Shown piece after piece: positions 16,556 to 24,073 of a stretch of 64,000 nucleotides of DNA. Made by a program: the position numbers and the translations under genes. The stretch covers positions 1,612,001-1,676,000 of the forward strand of contig NZ_JABMCZ010000005.1 in the NCBI RefSeq assembly GCF_013186535.1, written 5' to 3'. Numbering within the stretch: position 1 is the stretch's first letter; each line of letters starts with the position of its first letter. The notes under the pieces are model-generated. The model was not told the DNA's origin, did no database searches, and saw only the letters and a program-made list of their open reading frames with translations. The DNA comes from Nocardia terpenica. GTDB taxonomy: Bacteria; Actinomycetota; Actinomycetes; Mycobacteriales; Mycobacteriaceae.

Positions 16556-17425
16556 TCAGCGACTCGTCTTCGGGTCGAGCGCGTCCCGCAGGGCGTCGCC
16601 GAAGAGGTTGAAGCCCAGGCAGATCAGCGCCAGCGCCACACCCGGGAAGATGCCCGGCCACGGCGTGCGCAGCAGATACTGCTGGGCGTCGGACAGCATG
16701 ATGCCCAGGCTCGGCGCGGGCGGCTTGATGCCGAGGCCGAGGAAGGACAGGATCGCCTCGCCGAGCACCGCCATCGGCATGATCACCGTGGCCTGCACGA
16801 TCACCGGGCCCAGTGCGTTGGGCAGGATGTGCTCGCCGAGGATGCGCCACGGCCCGACGTGCATGGCGTGCGCGGCGAGCACGAAGTCGGACTCCTTGAG
16901 CCGCAACGTTTCCGCGCGCACCACCCGCATCATCACCGGAACCTGCGAGATGCCCACCGCGATGGCGGCGTCGCCCAGCCCGCCGCCGTTGATGGCGGCC
17001 AGGCCCACCGCGACCACCACGAACGGGAAGGCCAGCAGCACATCGGTCACCCGCGACAGCAGCGCGTCCAGCCATCGCCAGTACCCGGCCAGCAGCCCCA
17101 GCGGCACCCCGACGACGACGGCGAACAGCACGGCGAGCACGCCCACCTCGAGCGAGGCGCGGGCGCCGTAGAGCACCCGGGAGAAGATGTCGCGGCCCAG
17201 ATCGTCTGTCCCCAGGGCGAATCCGGCGGTCCCCGGGTGCTGGAACGGCGCGGAGAAGTGCACCTCCGCCGGAGGATACGGGGCCAGCAGCGGCGCGAAC
17301 ACCGCGGCGACGACCACGATCAGCAGCAGGACCGCGCCCAGCACGCCCAACGGGTTTCGCACCAACCGGCGCAGCACCCGGCCGCGATCGGTTGCCAGCG
17401 GCCGGATCTCGACAATGGCGGTCAT
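16556..17425 (-). CDS. Oligopeptide ABC transporter permease (DppC type)
   Basis: The 289-residue inner-membrane protein starts MTAIVEIRPL; its ATG overlaps the stop of the upstream permease (ATGA). It has the N-terminal OppC-like segment, about six membrane helices, and the EAA-loop region ending in FLGLGIKPPAPSLGIM, a DppC hallmark. Conserved GTDDLGRDIFSRVLYG precedes the transport domain. Ten bases separate it from the ATPase gene. Confidence 0.9.
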   Translation of the reverse strand: MTAIVEIRPLATDRGRVLRRLVRNPLGVLGAVLLLIVVVAAVFAPLLAPYPPAEVHFSAPFQHPGTAGFALGTDDLGRDIFSRVLYGARASLEVGVLAVLFAVVVGVPLGLLAGYWRWLDALLSRVTDVLLAFPFVVVAVGLAAINGGGLGDAAIAVGISQVPVMMRVVRAETLRLKESDFVLAAHAMHVGPWRILGEHILPNALGPVIVQATVIMPMAVLGEAILSFLGLGIKPPAPSLGIMLSDAQQYLLRTPWPGIFPGVALALICLGFNLFGDALRDALDPKTSR

Positions 17426-18378
17426 CGCGCCCTCCCCGATACCCGCACGCGCGGGTCGATCACCGTGTACAGCACGTCCACCAGCAGGTTGATCAGGATG
17501 TAGGCGGTGGCGATCACCAGCACCACGGCCTGTAGGACCGGATAGTCGCGGGTGAATACCGAATCCAGGGTCAGCTTGCCGATGCCGGGCAGGCTGAAGA
17601 TGCGCTCGGTGACCACCGCGCCCGCGATCAGCACACCGAGTTGCAGCCCGACGATCGTGGTTACCACGATCAGGCTGTTGCGCAGGCCGAATCGGACGAT
17701 CACCGCGCCGCGGCCCAGGCCCTTGGCGCGGGCGGTGCGCACGAAGTCGGCGGTCAGCGTCTCGACCATCGATGAGCGCGTCTGGCGCTGTACCACCGCG
17801 GCGTGCGCCATGCCCAGAATCAGCGCGGGCAGGGTCAGGAAGTACAGGCCGCGGATCGGATTCTCCAGCGGCGACACATAACCCGACGCGGGGAACCAGC
17901 CCAGATGCACCGACAGGTAGACCACGGCGAGAATGCCGAGCCAGAACGTCGGCACCGACAGCGCGGTCAGCGAGACCCCGTTGACCAACCACTCCGGCCA
18001 CCGCCCCCGGAACACCGCCGCGAGCACGCCGCCGAGCACGCCCGCCAGCACCGCGATCAGCATCGCGTAGATCGCCAATTGCACTGTCACCGGCAGTGTT
18101 TCGCGGATCATCGAGCGCACCGGGGTGCCGGTGCGGATGGACTTGCCCAGATCGCCGGTCGCCGCGTGCCGGACGAACTCCCAATACTGCACCGGCAGTG
18201 CGCGATCCAGGCCCAGCTGGGCGCGGACCGCGGCGATCTGGGCCGGGTCGGCCTGCTCCCCGGCCATGGTCGTGGCCGGGTCACCGGGCAGCGCCCGCAC
18301 GCCCGCGAACACCACGATCGACGCCAGCACCAGCGTCACCGCAGACTGCCATAATCGGTGTAACAGAAACCGCAGCAC
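17422..18378 (-). CDS. Oligopeptide ABC transporter permease (DppB type)
   Basis: The 318-residue protein starts MLRFLLHRLWQSAVTLVLAS, a typical DppB N-terminal helix, followed by the periplasmic LPGDPATTM region. Further membrane helices follow, with the conserved cytoplasmic loop TARAKGLGRGAVIVRFGLRN. It begins 15 bp after the substrate-binding protein and overlaps the second permease by 4 bp. It forms the translocation pore with that protein. Confidence 0.9.
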   Translation of the reverse strand: MLRFLLHRLWQSAVTLVLASIVVFAGVRALPGDPATTMAGEQADPAQIAAVRAQLGLDRALPVQYWEFVRHAATGDLGKSIRTGTPVRSMIRETLPVTVQLAIYAMLIAVLAGVLGGVLAAVFRGRWPEWLVNGVSLTALSVPTFWLGILAVVYLSVHLGWFPASGYVSPLENPIRGLYFLTLPALILGMAHAAVVQRQTRSSMVETLTADFVRTARAKGLGRGAVIVRFGLRNSLIVVTTIVGLQLGVLIAGAVVTERIFSLPGIGKLTLDSVFTRDYPVLQAVVLVIATAYILINLLVDVLYTVIDPRVRVSGRAR

Positions 18379-18393
18379 AGTTTTTCAGCCCTT

Positions 18394-20016
18394 CTAATCC
18401 GCGGCGAACGCGGCCTTGCCGAGCCGGACGACCCCGTCGGGATACACCTCGATGCCGGTCACCTTGGTGGACTGAACGGTCAGCAACCGCGGGCGATAGG
18501 TGTATATGTACGGGTTGTCCTGCTGAATGATCTTCACCGCCTGCCCGTAGAGGTCGTCACGCTGCGCGGTGTCGGTGGTGCGGGCGGCTCGGGTCAGGAG
18601 GTCGTCCAGCGCCGGCGAGCTGTATCCGCCGTAGTTGCCGCCCGATCCGCTGATGAGGAATCGGGCGATGTTGGCGTCCGGATCGAGCCGGCCCGACCAA
18701 CCGAGAAGCAACGCTTCGAAATTGCCCCGCTTCTGCATGTCGAGCAGGGTCGAGTACTCGACGGGCACGATCTTCAGATCGAACCCGCCCTGCGCGACGC
18801 TGGCCTGCAGCGCCTGCGCGTACCGCAGGTAGTCCTGCGTGGTGGCCACCTGCAGGACCACCGGGTACGGGGTCGGCACGCCCGCGTCGGCGAGCAGCTG
18901 CCGCGCGCGCTGCGGATCGAACGGCGGGCACGCGGTCGTCGCCGGGGTGGCGAACGGGGTCTGCGGCGCGATCGGCGTGCAGGCGGGCTCGTACCAGTTG
19001 TTGAAGACGGTGTTGGCCAACGCCTGTCGATCGATGCTCAGCGAAAACGCCAGCCGCACACGCGGATCCTTCGCCAGCGGCGTATCGATCTGCTTGGTGG
19101 GCTTGCCGACGCCGTCGACATTTCCGATATTGATCGTAAGACCTTGGAAGCCCAGCGATTCCGACTGCAGCAGATGCAGCTTCGGGTCCTTCACCAGCGC
19201 GTCGACGTCCTGCGGGGAGATGGTGTCGGCCACCTGCACGTCGCCGGAGCGCAGATTGGCCGCGCGGATATTGGCGTCGGACATGATCCGGTAGGAGATG
19301 GTGTCCAGGTGCACGTGCTGCGCGTCGTAGTACATCGGATCGCGGGCCACCACGATCGAGGTCTGCGGGATCCGCTTGACGAACTTGAACGGCCCCACAC
19401 ACACCGGGTGGTCGCCGAAGCTGTCGCCCTCCTGCTGCAGCGCGGTGGGCGACATGATCATTCCGGCCCGGTCGGCCAGCGCGGCGGTGATCGGCGCGAA
19501 CGGCGTCTTGAACCGGAGGACGACATGGGTCGGGTCCGCGGTGGTGATGCTCTCGATCGGCCCCATCTCGCTTTTGCGCTGCGAGGTCTTCATCGAGTAG
19601 TGCCGTTGCAGGCTGGTCTGCACCGCCGCGGCGTCGAAGGAGGTGCCGTCGGCGAACCGGACACCGGTCCGGACGGGAACGGTGACGGTGAGGCCGTCGG
19701 GAGAAATGGCGGGCAGGGCCGTGGCCAGCTGCGGAACCAGTTTGCCGGAGGAGTCGATGTCGTAGAGCTTCTCGCAGATCGAACTCATCACATAGCGGGT
19801 GTAGAGCGAGGTCGAGGTGGTGGGATCGAGCTGGTCGGGTTCGGAGGATAAGCCCATGATCAGGTCACCGCCCTGCCGCACCTGCCGGGTGCCGACGGGG
19901 GTGCCGAAATCATCGACGTGCTTGTAGGTCGCGGTGGAGTGCTGCACCGGTGAGCAGGCGGCGAGCGCGGCCACGACCACGCCGAGTACCGCCATCCGGG
20001 CGAAGCGGACGATCAT
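18394..20016 (-). CDS. Oligopeptide-binding lipoprotein (SBP family 5)
   Basis: The product of about 540 residues has a signal peptide ending in lipobox LAACS near residue 20. The family-5 binding fold follows: QGGDLIMGLSSEPDQLDPT at the start of the mature domain, the PDGLTVTVPVRTGVRFADGT motif, and a C-terminal DNPYIYTYRPR region. It captures peptides outside the membrane for the two permeases. I chose the ATG at 20016; GTG at 20034 or TTG at 20043 would lengthen the signal peptide by 6-9 residues and none has a strong ribosome-binding site. It follows the gamma-glutamyltransferase gene by about 170 bp. Confidence 0.9.
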   Translation of the reverse strand: MIVRFARMAVLGVVVAALAACSPVQHSTATYKHVDDFGTPVGTRQVRQGGDLIMGLSSEPDQLDPTTSTSLYTRYVMSSICEKLYDIDSSGKLVPQLATALPAISPDGLTVTVPVRTGVRFADGTSFDAAAVQTSLQRHYSMKTSQRKSEMGPIESITTADPTHVVLRFKTPFAPITAALADRAGMIMSPTALQQEGDSFGDHPVCVGPFKFVKRIPQTSIVVARDPMYYDAQHVHLDTISYRIMSDANIRAANLRSGDVQVADTISPQDVDALVKDPKLHLLQSESLGFQGLTINIGNVDGVGKPTKQIDTPLAKDPRVRLAFSLSIDRQALANTVFNNWYEPACTPIAPQTPFATPATTACPPFDPQRARQLLADAGVPTPYPVVLQVATTQDYLRYAQALQASVAQGGFDLKIVPVEYSTLLDMQKRGNFEALLLGWSGRLDPDANIARFLISGSGGNYGGYSSPALDDLLTRAARTTDTAQRDDLYGQAVKIIQQDNPYIYTYRPRLLTVQSTKVTGIEVYPDGVVRLGKAAFAAD

Positions 20017-20186
20017 GCGGTACAAGATACTCACGAAACCCAAGGCGCTATTTCCTTTTCGTTAAATGTTTTTCGGCGGAAGGACCGCGCGAAAGACGGA
20101 AGGAAATTATGGGAAGCAGAAATCAGCGATCCGGCGAATTGGGGACCGCTGTATTCCGGGACCTATGAAGCTGTCGGCGTCGAACA

Positions 20187-21968
20187 CTACCGCCCCACGG
20201 CATACCCCTGCATCCCACGCGGGTTCGCGCCCGCCGACAGCACTCCGGTCTCGGGGTCGCGGGCGACCGCGCACAGCCGCCCCTCCGACCACGGATCGCC
20301 CACGGTGACGCGATGGCCCCGCCGCTCGAGGTCGCCGATGATCTCCGCCCCGATCCGCGATTCCACCGTCACCGCACCGGGATTCATGACGCGCGGGTAG
20401 AACGAGTTGGGGAAGCTCTCCTGATGCCAGTTCGGCGCGTCGATGGCGCCCTGCAGGTCCAGCCCGCCGCGCACCCGCTCGCGCAGCGCCACGGCGAGGA
20501 AGAAGTGCACGTTCCACTGGTCCTGCTGATCGCCGCCCGGGGTGCCGAACGCCATTACCGCCTCGCCGCCGCGCAGCGCGAGCGACGGGCTCAGCGTGGT
20601 GCGCGGACGTCGGCCCGGCCGTAGCGAATTGGGCAGGCCGGGCTCGAGCCAGGTCATCTGCAGCCGGGTGCCGAGCGGGAAACCGAGTTCCGGCACAACG
20701 GGATTGGACTGCAACCAGCCGCCGCTGGGGGTGGCCGCGACCATATTGCCCCAGCGGTCGACCACATCGAGGTGGCAGGTGTCGCCGCGGGTGCCGCCGT
20801 TGCTCGCCACCGTCGGCTCCCCCGCACCCATCGGAACGTCCAGCACCGCAACGGAATCCGGGTCGGTGAAGTGGCTCAGCCGGGGCTGCTGGCCGTCGGG
20901 GCTGCCGGGGCGCAGCTGATGCGACGCGCACGGGCAGATCAGGCTGCGCCGCTGCATGTTGTAGTAGGGCGACAGCAGCGTCTCCAGCGACACCGGGGTG
21001 CCGTCGCCGTACCACGCCTCGCGATCGGCCATCGCCAGCTTCGAGCCCTCGATGAGGGTGTGGTAGTAGTCGGGCGTGCCGTACTCGAGCTGATCGGGCA
21101 GCAGGGCCAACTGCTGCAGGAACACCGGGCCCTGGCTCCACAGGCCGGGCTTGGCCACGGTCCAGCCGTTCCACTCGTAGGTGACCGGATCCTCGTATGT
21201 GGCAGCGTATTTCACCATGTCGTCGACGGTCAGCGGACCGGCGTGCCGCTCCCCGGAGGTGTCCATGGCGGGCCGCGCGGCGAAGCGGGCCAGCGCCTCG
21301 GCGACGAAGCCCTCCCGCCAGATCCGGCGCGCGGCCTCGATCTGGGTGTCGCGGTCCGCGCCCGCGGCCTCCGCCTCGGCGATCACCTCGCGCCAGGTGG
21401 CGGCCAGCGCCGAATTCTTCAGCAGCGCACCGGGAGCGGGCGGTTTCCCGTCGGCCAGGTAGACCGCGGCGGAGGTGGTCCACTCGGTCTCGAACAGCTC
21501 CTGCACGACCGCGACGGTCTCGCCGACCCGGTCCACCACCGGGTGCCCGCGCTCGGCATAGCCGATGGCGTAGGACAGCACCTCCGACAGGCGCTTGGTG
21601 CCGTGGTCGCGCAGCAGCACCATCCATGCGTCGAAGGCGCCGGGCACCGCGGCGGCCAGCGGACCGGTGCCGGGCACCAGGTCCAGGCCGAGGGAGGTGT
21701 AGTGCTCGATGGTCGCTCCGGCCGGGGCCGGGCCCTGGCCGCACAGCACCTTCGGCGCGCGACCGGCGGGGGCGAGGATGATCGGCACCTCGCCCGCGGG
21801 CCCGTTCAGATGCGGCTCCACCACCTGCAGGACGAATCCCGCGGCGACGGCGGCGTCGAAGGCGTTGCCGCCGTCCTCGAGCACGGCCATCGCGGTCGCC
21901 GAGGCGAGCCAGTGTGTGGAGGAGACCATCCCGAAGGTGCCCTGCAGGGTGGGACGCGTGGTGAACAC
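20187..21968 (-). CDS. Gamma-glutamyltransferase family protein
   Basis: An N-terminal nucleophile hydrolase that cleaves gamma-glutamyl bonds (for example glutathione) or related amides. The 593-residue product has the large-subunit opening STHWLASATAMAVLEDGGNA, and the processing site at GGTRGDTCHLDVVD, where the Thr would become the catalytic nucleophile. Small-subunit motifs follow (LAPSLALR-type LSPSLALRGGEAVMAFGTPG, and NWHQE). No signal peptide is visible, so it is probably cytoplasmic. The GTG at 21968 follows AGGTGA; an ATG at 22010 is an alternative. It is divergent from a LysR regulator and upstream of a peptide transporter. Confidence 0.85.
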   Translation of the reverse strand: MFTTRPTLQGTFGMVSSTHWLASATAMAVLEDGGNAFDAAVAAGFVLQVVEPHLNGPAGEVPIILAPAGRAPKVLCGQGPAPAGATIEHYTSLGLDLVPGTGPLAAAVPGAFDAWMVLLRDHGTKRLSEVLSYAIGYAERGHPVVDRVGETVAVVQELFETEWTTSAAVYLADGKPPAPGALLKNSALAATWREVIAEAEAAGADRDTQIEAARRIWREGFVAEALARFAARPAMDTSGERHAGPLTVDDMVKYAATYEDPVTYEWNGWTVAKPGLWSQGPVFLQQLALLPDQLEYGTPDYYHTLIEGSKLAMADREAWYGDGTPVSLETLLSPYYNMQRRSLICPCASHQLRPGSPDGQQPRLSHFTDPDSVAVLDVPMGAGEPTVASNGGTRGDTCHLDVVDRWGNMVAATPSGGWLQSNPVVPELGFPLGTRLQMTWLEPGLPNSLRPGRRPRTTLSPSLALRGGEAVMAFGTPGGDQQDQWNVHFFLAVALRERVRGGLDLQGAIDAPNWHQESFPNSFYPRVMNPGAVTVESRIGAEIIGDLERRGHRVTVGDPWSEGRLCAVARDPETGVLSAGANPRGMQGYAVGR

Positions 21969-22039
21969 CCGCTGAGTATCACCTGAGCAATGTCGGTACG
22001 TCCAAGACATCTATAACACCACACCGATAGCCTCGAAAC

Positions 22040-22930
22040 ATGGAGCGCAGACAGCTCGAATACTTCGTGGCGATCGTCGAACACGGCGGTTTCACGCATG
22101 CGGCCAAGGCCCTGCGGGTGGCCCAGCCGTCGCTGTCCCGGTCGATCGGCAAACTCGAACAGGAGCTGGGGGTTCCGCTGTTCCACCGGGTGGGCCGCAG
22201 CGCGGTGCTCAGCAATGCCGGGGAGCTGATGGCCGATCGGGCGCGGCAGGTGCTGCGGGATCTGGACGCGCTGCGGGCGGCCGCGCAGGCCGTCGGCGCG
22301 GGCGCGGTGGGCCGGGTCGACGTCGCGGCCACCTCGTCGTCGGCGCTGGAGCCGGTGATCAGCATTGTCGCCGCGCTGCGCGACCATCATCCGGGGGTCA
22401 CGGTGAGCACCCGGCCGTCGCTGTCGGCGGCGGAGGTGATCGCGATGGTGCTGCGCGGGCGCTGCGAGATCGGGGTGTGCGGCAGCGCGGAGCGGCCCGC
22501 GGGGCGCGGGCTGGTGGCACATTACCTGCGCGAGGAGGACTTTCTGCTGGTCGCCCCGCCGGGCACCGAGCTCGGCGACGGTGCCACGGTCACCCGCGAG
22601 GATCTGGCGGGGATGAGTTTCGTGGTCCCCCAGCCCGCGACCGCGGTGCGCGCCCGCTTCGACCGGCTCGCCGCCGTCGTCGGGGAGTTGCACATCGCCG
22701 CCGAGGTCGGCGACCGCAGTTCGGTGCTGCCGATGGTGTTACGCGGCATCGGCGCGGGCCTGATGCCCGACGGCTGGGAGGAGCTGGCCCGCCGCGCCGG
22801 TGCGGCGGTCTACCGCTTCGATCCTCCGGAACGGTTGTCCCAGTGGCTGGTTCACCGCAACGGGCCGCTGACGGCGGCGGCGCAGGCGTTCGTGGACACG
22901 ACGCTGGAGCAGGCGAAACCGGCCCGCTGA
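22040..22930 (+). CDS. LysR-family transcriptional regulator
   Basis: The 296-residue protein starts MERRQLEYFVAIVEHGGFTH, with the classic winged helix-turn-helix over residues 1-60 (AAKALRVAQPSLSRSIGKLE), then a two-lobe ligand-binding domain. It is transcribed divergently from the gamma-glutamyltransferase gene with only about 70 bp between them. By the usual LysR logic it probably controls that gene, and perhaps the transporter genes behind it, in response to a pathway metabolite. No clear T-N11-A box could be chosen in the gap. Confidence 0.92.
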   Translation: MERRQLEYFVAIVEHGGFTHAAKALRVAQPSLSRSIGKLEQELGVPLFHRVGRSAVLSNAGELMADRARQVLRDLDALRAAAQAVGAGAVGRVDVAATSSSALEPVISIVAALRDHHPGVTVSTRPSLSAAEVIAMVLRGRCEIGVCGSAERPAGRGLVAHYLREEDFLLVAPPGTELGDGATVTREDLAGMSFVVPQPATAVRARFDRLAAVVGELHIAAEVGDRSSVLPMVLRGIGAGLMPDGWEELARRAGAAVYRFDPPERLSQWLVHRNGPLTAAAQAFVDTTLEQAKPAR

Positions 22931-22984
22931 ACGGACCGTATCGGCCCGCTTGCCGAGCCCGGCCACGCCGTGTACGGATAAGCG

Positions 22985-24073
22985 ATGCGATCTCGATTCT
23001 GGCGGACGGTCGGCGTGACCGCGCTGCTGGCCGCCGGCGTGGTCGGGGTGGGGTGGTTCGCCGTCGCGGTGCTGCCGGGCTGGGCGGTCGGGCACGATGC
23101 GGCGGGGCTGTCGGTGTCCGAGCGGGTGGCGGCGCTGAATACCGCACGCGGGCACAGCATTACGCTTATTTCGGCGCTGGGCGCGTTGGTGGTCGCCGGA
23201 TTCGGCATCGACCGGCATTTCCTGGACAAGGACAAGCAGCGCCTCGAGCACGACAAGCAGCGTCTCGACCAGGACAAGCATCTGACCGGCTTGTTCGATA
23301 CCGCGACCGCCCGCCTGGCCGCCGCGGAGCCGATCTCCCGCGCCGGTGGCGTGCGCACCCTGTTCCGTCTCATGGCCGCCTCGCCCCCGGATCACCCGCT
23401 GGTGGTGGCCTCGATCTGCGACATGCTGCGGCTGTACGCGGTCGGGGGTCGGCCGGACGGGCGGCTGCCCGCCGATCTGATCGCGGGCGTGGAGGCACTG
23501 CGGGATCGGCCGATCCGGCCCGAATCGCGGCCGTTGGATCTGATCGGCGTGCGGCTGCCTGGGTCGGATTGGCGTGGCGCCCGGCTGATTGGCGCGCGTT
23601 TCGCCGATGCCGACGCCCGCGCCAACCTGTGCGAGGCGAACCTCACCGGCACCGACCTCACGGGGGCCGAATGCCCCGGTATCGACCTGCGGCGGGCCAT
23701 CCTGCGCGGCACCGTCCTGACCCGGACAGATCTCACCGAGGCCGATCTGACCGAGGCGAACCTCACCGATACCGATGCCGTGGGCGCACGGCTGGCGAAT
23801 GCGCTACTGCTGCGGGCGGATCTGCGCGGAGCGAATTTCCGCGGTGCGGATTTGCGGCGGGCCCGGCTGCGCGGCGCCCGCCTCGGCGCGGCCGACGGAC
23901 TCGCCACCGATCTCACCGACGCGGATCTCACCGACACCGACCTGACCGGCACCGACCTGCGCGAGGTCCGCGGCCTCACCGATGCCGCGGTCCGCGCGGC
24001 CGTCGTCGACGGCGAGACGAAACTCCCTGCGGGAGTGACACATCCGCGCCTGCCCAGCGCCCGATCGCGGTGA
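22985..24073 (+). CDS. Pentapeptide-repeat membrane protein
   Basis: The 362-residue protein has two N-terminal membrane segments (about residues 10-40 and 57-75). A short heptad-like charged stretch with KQRLEHDKQRLDQDK follows, then a helical linker, and from about residue 185 to 345 a run of pentapeptide repeats of the A(D/N)LxX type (ANLTGTDLTGAE, ADLTEANLTDTD). The repeats should form a right-handed beta-helix. Such proteins are common in actinomycetes and their role is mostly unknown. The TGA overlaps the GTG of the next gene, which suggests translational coupling to the glycosyltransferase. Confidence 0.85.
   Translation: MRSRFWRTVGVTALLAAGVVGVGWFAVAVLPGWAVGHDAAGLSVSERVAALNTARGHSITLISALGALVVAGFGIDRHFLDKDKQRLEHDKQRLDQDKHLTGLFDTATARLAAAEPISRAGGVRTLFRLMAASPPDHPLVVASICDMLRLYAVGGRPDGRLPADLIAGVEALRDRPIRPESRPLDLIGVRLPGSDWRGARLIGARFADADARANLCEANLTGTDLTGAECPGIDLRRAILRGTVLTRTDLTEADLTEANLTDTDAVGARLANALLLRADLRGANFRGADLRRARLRGARLGAADGLATDLTDADLTDTDLTGTDLREVRGLTDAAVRAAVVDGETKLPAGVTHPRLPSARSR

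Noticed and set aside
21969..22039. LysR box between the ggt-like and lysR genes
   Set aside because: A loose CTAT-N12-ATAG pattern exists (about 22010-22032), but it is not a convincing T-N11-A site, so it is not listed as a feature.
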